Positions 1-8,280 of a DNA stretch of 31,161 nt are shown in pieces. Within the stretch, counting starts at the first letter, position 1; every line of letters begins with the position of its first letter. This DNA is from a virus, in the IMG/VR virus record IMGVR_UViG_3300035564_000159, positions 1-31,161 of that record. One strand, written 5' to 3'. Under the pieces are notes generated by a model. That model was not told where the DNA came from. It was given only the letters and a program-made list of their open reading frames with translations, and did no database searches. The translations under genes and the position numbers were made by a program.

Positions 1-789
1 ATGAGTATTATGGATATTCGGACGAATATGTTTTTCCGGAACACCAGCGGCTTTTCGTGCAGCAACAACTGCTGGGTCTTGTGGTCCTTTTTCTTTCTGG
101 GCAAGGACTTCACTCATGGACTGTGGACCTCGACCTTTTGCTTCTTCCTTTGGGTGCAAAGCATTCATCACATTAGTGGTGTTAGACCAAGGTTTCTTGG
201 TCTGTTTCTCTCGCAATCCCAACCCCTCTTGTTGGTCAGTTGCTTTCTTCTGCCAAGGCAGTTGCATTTCTGGGTTCTTGACTGGAGGCAACATTTGTTC
301 ATCCGACCCTGGGACGGCAGTTTGTACTTTTCTTCCTGCCTTATTGAATGACTGTCCGCGAAATCCCTTCAGGTCAAGTTTACCTGGAACACCTGGCTTA
401 CCTGGTTTCTGCAAGGGCTTGGTCTTATCGAACTTAGCAAGTCCTGACCCTGACCCACCACTGCCCACTTGCTTTGGTGCACCGAACTTGATTTGCGGAT
501 TGTCTTGCACTTTGGTCGTATCATTCGTACCCTCACCGACCGTGACCTCTTTGGGTTCGAGTGGAAGTGCTTGGGGTCTTGCATACCTTTTACCCCGTTT
601 AGAATTCTTGTTACCACGGTCTAAACTGCCATTCCCTGCAGGTCGATTTTCATCTCGCTTAGATAACTTACCTCCACGATTAAGTGGATTATCTCTTGCA
701 TTCGAGACACCCTGGTCAGATTGCTTAACGAACTGACCTCCACCTTTTCCACCTTTGCGATGATAAGGATTACCTTTTGAGATTGGCAT
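1..789 (-). CDS. Basic, low-complexity head-region protein (partial, runs off left edge)
   Basis: An open frame starts at ATG 789-787 and continues without a stop to base 1 (263 codons seen). Its start overlaps the portal stop by one base (TAATG), with GGAGGTG a few bases upstream. The product is rich in Gly, Lys, Pro, Gln and Asn and looks largely disordered. Residues 6-20 (GNPYHRKGGKGGGQFV) resemble the short 'NPYH..GGQF' motif found near the N-terminus of, or in linkers of, many phage head-morphogenesis, portal-adjacent and Mu F-like proteins. It is co-transcribed with terminase and portal, so a head morphogenesis or minor head role is likely. The catalytic or folded part, if any, would lie beyond the left edge. 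The plus-strand frames over this stretch are shadows. Confidence 0.75.
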   Translation of the reverse strand, partial: MPISKGNPYHRKGGKGGGQFVKQSDQGVSNARDNPLNRGGKLSKRDENRPAGNGSLDRGNKNSKRGKRYARPQALPLEPKEVTVGEGTNDTTKVQDNPQIKFGAPKQVGSGGSGSGLAKFDKTKPLQKPGKPGVPGKLDLKGFRGQSFNKAGRKVQTAVPGSDEQMLPPVKNPEMQLPWQKKATDQQEGLGLREKQTKKPWSNTTNVMNALHPKEEAKGRGPQSMSEVLAQKEKGPQDPAVVAARKAAGVPEKHIRPNIHNTH

Positions 790-2225
790 TACACACCTCC
801 GGGATTGTTCATGTCTATCGGAGCAGGAGCAGCATCGTCAATCTTGCTCTGTGCTGTTGCTTCGTCTTCACCAAAATTCCTCATTCTGAATTCTACCTTG
901 CTCATAATATTGGTGGTGACCAGTCGCAGGTCCTGGGTGAATTGCGCATCTTTGTCCACAATCACACTGTCGTCAAAATCAAAGTTGACATTGTAAGTGC
1001 CCTTGGGTGCAAGGTCATTCAATGTCGTCCAGATGTCCATTGCATAAATCAAATCTTTCAACGCATTGCCGAGGTTCTTCTGGGTATCGGTTATCGTTGC
1101 ATAAGACCTTTGCTGGGCAATCTTCAATTCGGTCGCGGTCTTGTCCACTGTAGCAGGATTGGAAATCGTACCGTATGCAAGTCCGCAGTTGAACTCAACC
1201 CTTCTGAGGATGGAGTCGAGACCGTTCAGAATGCTCTGCTCACGAATGTCTGGTGACCATTCTTCAAAGAATGAGTCCTTGCTTAGGTCTGAGATACCAG
1301 TCAAGGTCTTGTACAACCGTTTGTTTGGCAGGATAGGTTTGCCGCTCTTGTCCTTGTCAAACGCATCTCGGTCTACATACAGTGCCCTCTTGCTTGACTC
1401 GAACTCCCACATCAACCCACTCCACTGCTCATCTGCCTCTCGTATCAAATCGACTGCCCTGGAAAAGCATGAGACACCGAGCGGTGAAGCAGGGTCGATA
1501 TTATTCGCTTGAGGGTTTTTGAAGTAGCCGAACAAAGGTTTGCTTATTCCTGTGATGGTCGCTTCTTCTTGCAAGTCCTTCCAAGCAGGGACATCGGTCA
1601 ATGGGCACTTTGTCCCAAGCACATTCTGCGTATACTGATTACTTGACACACCTGCAGCACGGAATGCCTGGTTCTTTATCGTATACTGACCGTTGTCAAA
1701 TGAATGGAACTCAAGTCGAGTGAATGTGTTACTTCCAATTGTTCGTTGGTCAGCAAAGACGCATGCAGTTATCTTCCCACTCGCATCAAAGTTGACCGGA
1801 TAGAACTGGTCTGCTTGGATGAAGTCCACTGCAATCTGGTCGCCCTCAACATAGGGTTTCATCATCAATCCGCCCTTTGCCACACCATATTCGACCTGAC
1901 GGCGAAGTTTCTCCTGGACAGGGGCAAGTTGCTCTGCTAAGAATTCGGCCCTGGGTCCTTGCCCTTCCAGTTTTATCTTCATCTCAATCGTGACTGCTCG
2001 AGCAATCTCGGCTGAAATTGCAGCAGGTAGATGCAAGGTCCTGAGTGTATCGTCCTTCAGCAACCAAGGTGCTCGGTTGATGTACATCAGTGACCAGTCC
2101 CGCAAAGCGACGAGCATTGGAGCACTAATCGCAATATCCACATTTGCGGCTTGTTTTATATCAGACTGATTAATCATAAGTTTGCTCCATATACTTTTTA
2201 GCCATTCCATTATCCTGGTAAACAT
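789..2225 (-). CDS. Phage portal protein (SPP1 Gp6/A118-like)
   Basis: 478 residues, the usual size for the SPP1 Gp6/A118 portal family. The portal forms the dodecameric ring at the capsid vertex through which DNA is packaged and to which terminase and head-tail connectors bind. The family assignment rests on the N-terminal pattern (an amphipathic start, then a W-rich stretch around 'SLMYINRAPWL'), a mid-protein beta-rich clip-like region, and position directly after the large terminase. The start at 2225 is two bases after the terminase TAG, with AGAGGG upstream serving as a modest ribosome-binding site. The TAA stop overlaps the next gene's ATG. No catalytic residues are expected. I recognise the family by general pattern and context rather than by an invariant motif. 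Confidence 0.8.
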   Translation of the reverse strand: MFTRIMEWLKSIWSKLMINQSDIKQAANVDIAISAPMLVALRDWSLMYINRAPWLLKDDTLRTLHLPAAISAEIARAVTIEMKIKLEGQGPRAEFLAEQLAPVQEKLRRQVEYGVAKGGLMMKPYVEGDQIAVDFIQADQFYPVNFDASGKITACVFADQRTIGSNTFTRLEFHSFDNGQYTIKNQAFRAAGVSSNQYTQNVLGTKCPLTDVPAWKDLQEEATITGISKPLFGYFKNPQANNIDPASPLGVSCFSRAVDLIREADEQWSGLMWEFESSKRALYVDRDAFDKDKSGKPILPNKRLYKTLTGISDLSKDSFFEEWSPDIREQSILNGLDSILRRVEFNCGLAYGTISNPATVDKTATELKIAQQRSYATITDTQKNLGNALKDLIYAMDIWTTLNDLAPKGTYNVNFDFDDSVIVDKDAQFTQDLRLVTTNIMSKVEFRMRNFGEDEATAQSKIDDAAPAPIDMNNPGGV

Positions 2226-2227
2226 TG

Positions 2228-3976
2228 CTATTGCCCTCTTCGTTTCCAGATGAGATTTGTTGCATACCTGGTAGCGTCAATAAAGTGGTTGTTCGCATCA
2301 GGATAAGATGATATGTAATTGCCATCCTTGTCCTGTTCCAATTCATAATCCAAGAACTCTTGAGCACTCTCTGGGCAACGAACATTATCAATGACGATTG
2401 CATTCAACGACTGCAACCACTTCATAGAATACTTGACACTTTCTGGTCCCTTCTCGGCACCTCGAATGCTTGCTCCGTAATCTCGGAAATCAGCGACCGA
2501 CTTTGGTTCTGCACTGTCTGCAATCACCATGTCCTGGACGCTGAACTTCTTCTTCTTGATTAGTGCTTCATATACATCCTTGTTGCCCATCTTCTGGGCT
2601 TTATACTCATCGAATATGTACAGTGTTCGCTTTGCAGCATTGAAGTATGTCTTAACGAATGCAAATGGGTCTGGATAAAATCCCCAGTCAATACCTGGAA
2701 GAATGCGGTCGAACTGTGCAATTTCAGCAGGGGTTATTGCTCGTATCTGGACATTCTCGAATACTTGTCCACCCGCTCCATTCACAACTCCCATGTACTC
2801 ATGGTCGAAGGCAGATGGGTTGACTAACTTAAGATGCTCTGCTTCATCCAAGAATACTTGCCCCAACCACTCCTTGGGCACTGTTGTGTAATCTGACTTG
2901 TGTTGATATTGGGACTCTTTCGGGATTTGCACATACTTGTTTACCCAGTTGCCACTTGTCCTGGGTGGGTTGAACGATTTGAATATCCAAGCAAGGTCAC
3001 CACCACGAATTGCTGATTGCTCAATCTTACGAACTGCCTCAGGTCCATGGAACTGGTCTAACTCTTCGAACCATAGGATTGCAATATATCCAAAGGCGGG
3101 TTTGATTGATTTTATTTTCCCTGCATCATCTGCCCCTCGAAAGTAGATTTTCTGATGAGTAGGCAGGTATTCCATTTCAAGTGGGCTAGTTGTACATTTC
3201 CATTTGTCTGCTTGTCCTAATTCTTCAATTGCCCATCGCAGTTGTGCATAAATACTATCTCGCATAGTATTAGCAACTTGCCGTAATCCAACCATATGAA
3301 TTTCTGGATAGGTCTGTATTAATTCTATACAGATTAAACTTATGAATGAGGACTTAGTGCTACCTCTTCCCCCAAACTCAACATATTCTGTATGCCGTTT
3401 TGCCTTAATGTCTCGATAATCATTGACAAAGTCTGGAGCAAGCATGTCAGCAGGAATTCGTACCGGTGCTTCGGTCGTTGTCGCATTGGTCGTCATATCA
3501 ATCCTGGTCGACCTGGCACCTTGCTCTTTGGCGATGTCTTCCAGTAATCCACGCAGTTGAATGAACTCTTGATGGTTGAAGTCCTTATAATCGAAGGTCA
3601 AGAATTGTGGACCAGACCCTAACCCCTTGATGTTGTCCAACCAGACCTTTTCTTTATCTGGTTCGTCGTGCAACAGGTCGCGAATTAATCTAGCAGCGAG
3701 TGCTTTGAGAACTTTTATCCGTTCTTCCTTTTTTGCTAACCCCTCTGACCAACCCTCTAATTCCGATTGCTGAGCAAGTTGTGCATGTTTGATAGACATC
3801 TTCTTTCTATAATAAGTACAAGCCGCGTCACTAATCTTAAAGGGTGGATGGTAACGGGCAGCGGCTTTGTTTATCTCGGCTGAAGTCAAACCATCTGCTA
3901 GCAAGGAAAGGAAGAAAATTTTCTGAGCGGCAGATAGTCGATGTTTTTTCTGGTTGGTTTTGTTTGGTCTAGGCAT
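2228..3976 (-). CDS. terL: Terminase large subunit with small-terminase-like N-terminal extension
   Basis: 582 residues, about 150 longer than typical PBSX/Terminase_3-type large terminases. The motor ATPase is clear: Walker A GGRGSTKS (about residues 202-209) and Walker B ILWFEEL (about 300-306, acidic pair E304/E305). The C-terminal RNase H-like nuclease has its acidic residues in GIDWG (D430), IADSAEPKS (D487) and NHFIDATRY (D567). Residues 1 to about 165 are separate: a helix-turn-helix-like segment (LSAAQKIFFLSLLADGLTSA), then a helical segment with 'VWLDNIKGLGSGP' and 'LRGLLEDIAKEQGAR', patterns I associate with small terminase subunits. No separate small terminase gene is seen next to it. 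The ATG at 3976 has no good Shine-Dalgarno sequence, and no other start keeps the N-terminal domain. It is the first gene of the minus-strand late operon. Confidence 0.9.
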   Translation of the reverse strand: MPRPNKTNQKKHRLSAAQKIFFLSLLADGLTSAEINKAAARYHPPFKISDAACTYYRKKMSIKHAQLAQQSELEGWSEGLAKKEERIKVLKALAARLIRDLLHDEPDKEKVWLDNIKGLGSGPQFLTFDYKDFNHQEFIQLRGLLEDIAKEQGARSTRIDMTTNATTTEAPVRIPADMLAPDFVNDYRDIKAKRHTEYVEFGGRGSTKSSFISLICIELIQTYPEIHMVGLRQVANTMRDSIYAQLRWAIEELGQADKWKCTTSPLEMEYLPTHQKIYFRGADDAGKIKSIKPAFGYIAILWFEELDQFHGPEAVRKIEQSAIRGGDLAWIFKSFNPPRTSGNWVNKYVQIPKESQYQHKSDYTTVPKEWLGQVFLDEAEHLKLVNPSAFDHEYMGVVNGAGGQVFENVQIRAITPAEIAQFDRILPGIDWGFYPDPFAFVKTYFNAAKRTLYIFDEYKAQKMGNKDVYEALIKKKKFSVQDMVIADSAEPKSVADFRDYGASIRGAEKGPESVKYSMKWLQSLNAIVIDNVRCPESAQEFLDYELEQDKDGNYISSYPDANNHFIDATRYATNLIWKRRGQ

Positions 3977-4002
3977 TAGCAGAATTCCACAACACTAAGT
4001 TA

Positions 4003-4008
4003 ATTATA
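4003..4008 (-). promoter_or_regulatory. Candidate -10 box for the late (minus-strand) operon
   Basis: The minus strand reads TATAAT, a perfect sigma70-type -10, about 27 bases upstream of the terminase ATG. There is no convincing -35 at 16-18 bp (GTTCCA is the closest), as is common for activator-dependent phage late promoters. This is inference from sequence alone. Confidence 0.4.
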
Positions 4009-4081
4009 CATCCCTTCCTCCCCCCTGGAACGGTCATAACCCTGCTGGCAGTGGAAATTCTACAGTGGCATTGGTTGACCA

Positions 4082-4135
4082 TTTTTGCATAACTTTTTTA
4101 TAGTAAAATTTTCTCATGGGAAAGTTATGTAAAAA
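4082..4135. repeat. Imperfect 15-bp inverted repeat, operator-like
   Basis: TTTTTGCATAACTTT (4082-4096) is the reverse complement of AAAGTTATGTAAAAA (4121-4135) at 14 of 15 positions, with a 24-base spacer. The 9-bp core CATAACTTT/AAAGTTATG is perfect. It lies midway between the two divergent promoter candidates. The two half-sites are about 39 bp apart centre to centre, close to four helical turns, so a repressor or switch protein bound at both would face the same side. Function is inferred. Confidence 0.5.
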
Positions 4136-4230
4136 GCATCAACTAATATCACTGAAGCAAAATGGCTAATTTCTATAAGTTTTGCAGTCTGTATTATTTT
4201 GGGTGGTTTCAGTCAACAGAGTTTATCCCA

Positions 4231-4259
4231 TTTACTTTTGTTTATAACTAAAGTACAAT
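4231..4259 (+). promoter_or_regulatory. Candidate early promoter for the primase operon
   Basis: TTTACT (4231-4236) and TACAAT (4254-4259) are separated by 17 bp, matching sigma70 boxes at 4/6 and 5/6 positions. The predicted start near 4266 gives a 5' leader of about 35 bases before the primase ATG. Confidence 0.5.
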
Positions 4260-4299
4260 TCCTTCATTCCAAAACATAACATAAATCATAGGAGCAAAT

Positions 4300-6477
4300 A
4301 TGTCGACTATAGCAATAGAAAGTATACTGTCTTTAGCATCAAAAGGGTTTAGAATGCACCCTCTGCAAGTAAAAGATAAGGTACCTGTCGTCAAAGGTTG
4401 GGAGGTCAAAGCGACATGCGACCCCAATATGATTAGGCAATGGTTCGCAATCCATCGCAATTGTAACTGGGGTCTTGCAACGGGGCATGAGTCAAATGTG
4501 TTCGTTGTGGACATAGATGTAAAAGCGAGTGGGGATAAGACTTGGAAGAAGTTACTTAAGTTGAATGGACCAGTTGAGACCGTTCAGGTACGGACTGGCA
4601 GTGGGGGAATGCACTATTATTTTCAGTACCCAAAATCTATCGACATCCGAAATTCAGCGAGCAAGGTCGGCAAAGGAATAGACATTCGAGGCGAAGGTGG
4701 ACAAGTAGTTATCCCGCCCTCCATCCATCCGAACGGCACCCCATATTCCTGGGAACCTCGGCATAGTCCAGATGATTTACACCCTGCCAAAGCACCCAAG
4801 TGGTTGCTTCAACTTATAAAAGAAGGTCAAGCAAAAATAACCGATGCAATCCCTGGAGGTCCGGTCGAGAAGGGTGATAGGAACAATCAAATCTTCTACC
4901 ATGCCCTTGCCCTCGCAGAACAAAAAGCGGAAAAGTCCTTTGCACTCACTGTTATGCGGGATTGGGTACGGGAGCAAGGGGAAGATGTGCCAGATGATGA
5001 GATAATCGCGACGGTCAACAAGGTGTATGAGTATAATGAGGAACGGAAACAAAAACACACTGCCCATGAGTTGACCGATTATGGGAACGCTCAAAGGATA
5101 CTTGCCCGCTCCGGGAAGATAATGAAATACGTCGTCCCGATTGGATGGCATATATGGGATGGCAGGTGTTGGGCACCGGACTTGGAAGAGTTGCAAGTCA
5201 GAAAGATTGCGGCTGACACAATCTCAGAATTCGAGGAAGAGTTGAAGCAACAACTCATGGCGGCAACTGACCGGAATGTGGCGAACGCGATTTTGAAACA
5301 ACTGCAATTCGCCGTGAACTCCCACAACATCGGGAAGATAACCGCGGCAGTTGAGTCCTGCAAATATGACCCACGAGTTTTTGCTTTGGCTTCGAGTATG
5401 GATGATGAGAGGAGCACTTACCTGCTCAATTGCTTGAATGGAACATTAGACCTCCGAACCTGTGAACTTAAACCCCATGACCCAGACCTGTTAATCACTA
5501 AACTTGCGCCGGTCGAATATGACCCAAAGGCAAAGTGTCCAACATTCTTGCAAACTATGCACTATGCTTTTGGCAAGGATAAAGAGATGGTGCAGTTTGT
5601 GCAAAGAGCCCTGGGTTACTCACTCTCTGCCTCATTGAATGAACAATGCTTCTTTATATGCTATGGTCCAAAGGGGGCGAATGGCAAGACGACAATACTT
5701 GAAGCGGTCCAAACAATCCTGGGGGAAGGGATTTATGCAAAGACATCCTCTGCCAATACGATAACTTCTTCGGCACGGTCCGGGGATGGAATGACACAAT
5801 CCTCACTCGCAGCATTGCGCAAAATCCGTTTCGCATCTGTCAATGAGTTTTCTGCATCCGCTACATTGGATGAGGAGTTATTGAAAAGACTTACCGGTGG
5901 TGACTCAATCGAGGCAAGGTACTTATACAAGGAGGTATTTACATTCAAACCCTGTTTCAAAATCTGGATACGAGCGAACAACGAACCGAACATCAAAGAA
6001 GTCGGTGAAGCATTTTGGAGACGGTTGGTCGAGATACCATTCGAGTTCCAGATACCTGAAGAAAAACGAATAGGTCCGACGGAAATCTCCCTGGCATTGC
6101 AGTCGGAGTCAAAAGGAATTCTGGCATGGATGGTCGAAGGGTTCCAAGACTGGTGGAAGAACGGCGGACTGCGTAAACCAGAAAAGGTAAAAGCCGCAGG
6201 TCTTCAATACCGGAAGGATGCCGATGTGTTCGAACAATTTTTATCAGAGAATACAGTGGAGGAGGTCGATGGATATGTGTCAAGGAAAGAGTTGTACAAC
6301 TCGTTCAGGAACTGGTGTTATGGGCAGGGGATTAAATATGTCATGACACACCGAAAGTTCTCGGATGGGATAGCAAATAAGTTAGACCAGCACAAACAAT
6401 TAAAACAAGGCACTGTCCCTATCTGGCGAGGAATTACTTTGACCAGTGAAGCACAGATGGATATGATGGCACAATAG
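4300..6477 (+). CDS. Primase-polymerase fused to D5-like SF3 helicase
   Basis: 725 residues with two modules. Residues 1 to about 175 are an archaeo-eukaryotic-type Prim-Pol domain: metal-binding VVDIDV (D71, D73), GGMHYYF (H105) and the GIDIRGEGGQVVIPPSIHPNG block (127-145). A linker and D5_N-like region follow (about 290-440), then an SF3/D5 helicase with Walker A GPKGANGKT (456-464), Walker B-like RFASVNEF (E515) and TGGDSIEARYLYKE. The C-terminal 100 residues look like a winged-helix tail. Such proteins prime and unwind DNA at phage and plasmid origins. Start chosen at ATG 4300, preceded by AGGAG five bases upstream. First gene of the rightward operon. Its size is normal for fused primase-helicases. 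Confidence 0.93.
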   Translation: MSTIAIESILSLASKGFRMHPLQVKDKVPVVKGWEVKATCDPNMIRQWFAIHRNCNWGLATGHESNVFVVDIDVKASGDKTWKKLLKLNGPVETVQVRTGSGGMHYYFQYPKSIDIRNSASKVGKGIDIRGEGGQVVIPPSIHPNGTPYSWEPRHSPDDLHPAKAPKWLLQLIKEGQAKITDAIPGGPVEKGDRNNQIFYHALALAEQKAEKSFALTVMRDWVREQGEDVPDDEIIATVNKVYEYNEERKQKHTAHELTDYGNAQRILARSGKIMKYVVPIGWHIWDGRCWAPDLEELQVRKIAADTISEFEEELKQQLMAATDRNVANAILKQLQFAVNSHNIGKITAAVESCKYDPRVFALASSMDDERSTYLLNCLNGTLDLRTCELKPHDPDLLITKLAPVEYDPKAKCPTFLQTMHYAFGKDKEMVQFVQRALGYSLSASLNEQCFFICYGPKGANGKTTILEAVQTILGEGIYAKTSSANTITSSARSGDGMTQSSLAALRKIRFASVNEFSASATLDEELLKRLTGGDSIEARYLYKEVFTFKPCFKIWIRANNEPNIKEVGEAFWRRLVEIPFEFQIPEEKRIGPTEISLALQSESKGILAWMVEGFQDWWKNGGLRKPEKVKAAGLQYRKDADVFEQFLSENTVEEVDGYVSRKELYNSFRNWCYGQGIKYVMTHRKFSDGIANKLDQHKQLKQGTVPIWRGITLTSEAQMDMMAQ

Positions 6478-6486
6478 GAGAATAAA

Positions 6487-6645
6487 ATGCACATCGTCGT
6501 TTTTACCCCACAAACCGGTCAGGATTTGCAAGCACAAGTGAATATGTTTTTGAATAGTATGGGTCCTAACCTGATGATTGTCTCGACCGACCTGGTAATC
6601 AATCCAAGTGGGTTCGTGACTTATGTGATTATATATAGAGCATAG
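6487..6645 (+). CDS. Small hypothetical protein (52 aa)
   Basis: ATG 6487 follows a clean TAGGAG ribosome-binding site and sits nine bases after the primase stop. The frame ends at TAG 6643-6645, where the next gene's ribosome-binding site (AGGAG) begins. The product starts MHIVVFTPQTGQ and has alternating hydrophobic beta-like segments (VVF, LMIVSTDLV, VTYVIIY). No known domain is recognised. Tight operon spacing and paired ribosome-binding sites support it as a real gene. Confidence 0.7.
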   Translation: MHIVVFTPQTGQDLQAQVNMFLNSMGPNLMIVSTDLVINPSGFVTYVIIYRA

Positions 6646-6653
6646 GAGAATAG

Positions 6654-6965
6654 ATGAGTAAAAACTTTCGTGACCCCGTTTCCCGTTTGCCGTTCCGCTC
6701 AAACCCCAACCCCCTGCCGGATGCAATCTGGTGTTCGGCACCTACTCTGATTGCCCTAGTGAAGAAGTTGGAAGAGTTTAAGGTCTTACAGCCTGAAACA
6801 ACTCCGACTGCTTTCGAGAAGAACACTATAATGGGTGTGGAAGTCCAGACCAAGATACACATTCCATTCGGTCTCTTACTCATGACCAGAAACGGTCAAA
6901 TCATTCATACAGTAGACATCAGTCAGAAGGAGAAAAATGACAACGAAGTTAAAACAACTGCCTAG
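6654..6965 (+). CDS. Hypothetical protein (103 aa)
   Basis: ATG 6654 has AGGAG upstream. The gene overlaps the downstream exonuclease gene by 29 bases, which suggests translational coupling. The product is mixed alpha/beta ('MGVEVQTKIHIPFGLLLMTRNGQIIHTVDIS'), with no recognised motif and no membrane segment. It lies between the primase-helicase and a DnaQ-like exonuclease, so a replication accessory role is possible but not shown. Confidence 0.7.
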   Translation: MSKNFRDPVSRLPFRSNPNPLPDAIWCSAPTLIALVKKLEEFKVLQPETTPTAFEKNTIMGVEVQTKIHIPFGLLLMTRNGQIIHTVDISQKEKNDNEVKTTA

Positions 6966-7659
6966 GTTATTCTTTGACATCGAGACGGTCGCAATGAAGA
7001 ACGTGGAAAAATTCCTGCCAGAACCTAAGGTGGACAAACGCCTGAAGGACCAAGAGCAAGCAAGGGCAGACAAGATTGCCGAGATGGTCGAGCGTGCTCC
7101 ATTGGATGCAGACCTGGCAACTGTCAAACTGATAAGCATGCAGATTGGTACGGCTGGTCTCCCGATTATCGCTTTGTGTACAAGCAAGAAGTACACCAAA
7201 GCCCAGAAGGAAAAACTTTCTGCCTTGGTACCGGACAACCGGTTGATGATAGGCAGTGAAAAAGAAATCATCACTCGTTTCTGGGAAGGTCTCAACATGA
7301 CGAATGGTTGCTCGGTCGGTTACAACACGATGGGGTTCGACTTCCCCTTCATCATGCGTAGGTCGATGGACTTGGGCATTCGTCCTGGGATTACTCCAAA
7401 CCTGGCGAAATATCGGACGGAACCGACAACGGACCTCATGGGAATTCTCTTTAACTGGTCATGGGGTGAGAATATCAAGAAACTCAAATGGATAGCAAGT
7501 CGTTACAACTTGGAAGTCCTTGCCCCTGAGGTCGATGGCGCGATGGTCGCGGATATGACCGACGAAGAGTTGATTACTTATGGACTTAGCGACCTGCATA
7601 TCACCGTTCAGTTGTACGAGCGAATGAACGGAATATATTTCAATCACTTAGGAGAATAG
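6937..7659 (+). CDS. RNase H-fold 3'-5' exonuclease (DnaQ/PolB-like)
   Basis: 240 residues with the DEDD exonuclease motifs. FFDIET supplies D14 and E16 (Exo I), GYNTMGFDFPFIMRRS supplies D135 (Exo II), and YGLSDLHITVQLY gives Y215 and D219 (Exo III, DEDDy type). It resembles the predicted 3'-5' exonucleases related to the PolB proofreading domain found in many phages. It could proofread or process replication intermediates, although the phage's own polymerase also carries an exonuclease domain. AAGGAG precedes ATG 6937, inside the end of the upstream gene. Confidence 0.87.
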   Translation: MTTKLKQLPRLFFDIETVAMKNVEKFLPEPKVDKRLKDQEQARADKIAEMVERAPLDADLATVKLISMQIGTAGLPIIALCTSKKYTKAQKEKLSALVPDNRLMIGSEKEIITRFWEGLNMTNGCSVGYNTMGFDFPFIMRRSMDLGIRPGITPNLAKYRTEPTTDLMGILFNWSWGENIKKLKWIASRYNLEVLAPEVDGAMVADMTDEELITYGLSDLHITVQLYERMNGIYFNHLGE

Positions 7660-7661
7660 TA

Positions 7662-7883
7662 ATGGGTACAGCATTTCAATGCGACCGATGTGGACAATTA
7701 TTCGGAGTACAGCCTTCTTCTCATATAACCCTTAGTGGAAGAAATAACATGGGTCTGACAACACGGTCAGAGAATAAACAATCCCTGATTAATCTAGAAG
7801 TAGACTTGTGTGAAAAATGTACTCAAGACTTCAATCATTTTTGGCGGTCAATTGTCAGACCAGTGAAACCAAAGATAGTCTGA
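7662..7883 (+). CDS. Small zinc-ribbon-like protein (73 aa)
   Basis: Two CxxC knuckles, C7/C10 (QCDRCG) and C50/C53 (LCEKC), give a typical four-cysteine zinc site in a 73-residue protein. Phages often encode such small zinc ribbons, but no specific activity can be assigned. The ribosome-binding site (AGGAG) lies in the end of the exonuclease gene and the start follows its stop by two bases. Confidence 0.75.
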   Translation: MGTAFQCDRCGQLFGVQPSSHITLSGRNNMGLTTRSENKQSLINLEVDLCEKCTQDFNHFWRSIVRPVKPKIV

Positions 7884-7913
7884 GACCTTCACAGACCTGT
7901 CCGAAAACCGCCG

Positions 7914-7919
7914 TATAAT
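7914..7919 (+). promoter_or_regulatory. Candidate -10 box (internal promoter)
   Basis: Perfect TATAAT in the only sizeable gap (7884-7938) of this stretch, 25 bases before the next ATG. No good -35 at 16-18 bp. It could restart transcription for the 7939-9933 genes. Confidence 0.35.
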
Positions 7920-7938
7920 TGTGCTCATAGGAGGCAAA

Positions 7939-8280
7939 ATGTTCACTGTAATAGAAGCACTGTACTGGTATAAGATAGGCACCGCTGAGCAGAAAGAGAC
8001 CGCAAGAAATTATCTTATTGGTCTCGAGGACAAGGTCAGATTTTATGAGACCCAAGAGTCGAACAAAGCGGCAGCAGTGGAAATGGACGGGTGTCGAGGC
8101 TGTGAATTTTTTATGCACGGTCTCGCGCAAGGTAACAAAACTGGAGTTCCTGCTTGCAATCACCCAAGGAACATTCAACCTGGAGTACGGAATTTTCAAC
8201 GACAGAAACCATTGAGCACACGATTTTTTCCGACTCCACCTGCTTGGTGCAAAATAGGAGGTAGTGATGTTAAGGAATAA
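7939..8280 (+). CDS. Cysteine-containing hypothetical protein (113 aa)
   Basis: Start set at ATG 7939 because TAGGAGG lies just upstream. An in-frame GTG at 7921 would put the ribosome-binding site inside the gene. The N-terminal half is helical. The C-terminal half has GCRGC (C52, C55), PACNH (C73, H75) and PAWC (C104), a likely zinc-binding cluster. No family is recognised. It overlaps the next gene by 14 bases. Confidence 0.72.
   Translation: MFTVIEALYWYKIGTAEQKETARNYLIGLEDKVRFYETQESNKAAAVEMDGCRGCEFFMHGLAQGNKTGVPACNHPRNIQPGVRNFQRQKPLSTRFFPTPPAWCKIGGSDVKE

Larger units (their letters stand above)
3977..4299. other. Divergent intergenic control region (323 bp)
   Basis: AT-rich gap between the leftward late genes (terminase first) and the rightward early genes (primase first). 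It holds a -10-like TATAAT on the minus strand at 4003-4008, a plus-strand promoter candidate at 4231-4259, and a large imperfect inverted repeat at 4082-4135. A 17-codon plus-strand frame at 4116-4169 has no ribosome-binding site and is not called. The layout fits a central transcription switch region. An origin of replication is possible but nothing specific supports it. Confidence 0.7.

Noticed and set aside
1-736. Two long plus-strand frames over the left edge
   Set aside because: The minus strand is open over the full 789 bases, with a good ribosome-binding site and coupling to the portal gene. The plus-strand frames have no ribosome-binding site and odd composition (Cys/Phe/Pro-rich), typical of antisense shadows.
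4116-4169. 17-codon plus-strand ORF in the divergent control region
   Set aside because: No ribosome-binding site. It overlaps the inverted repeat, and nothing else supports coding.
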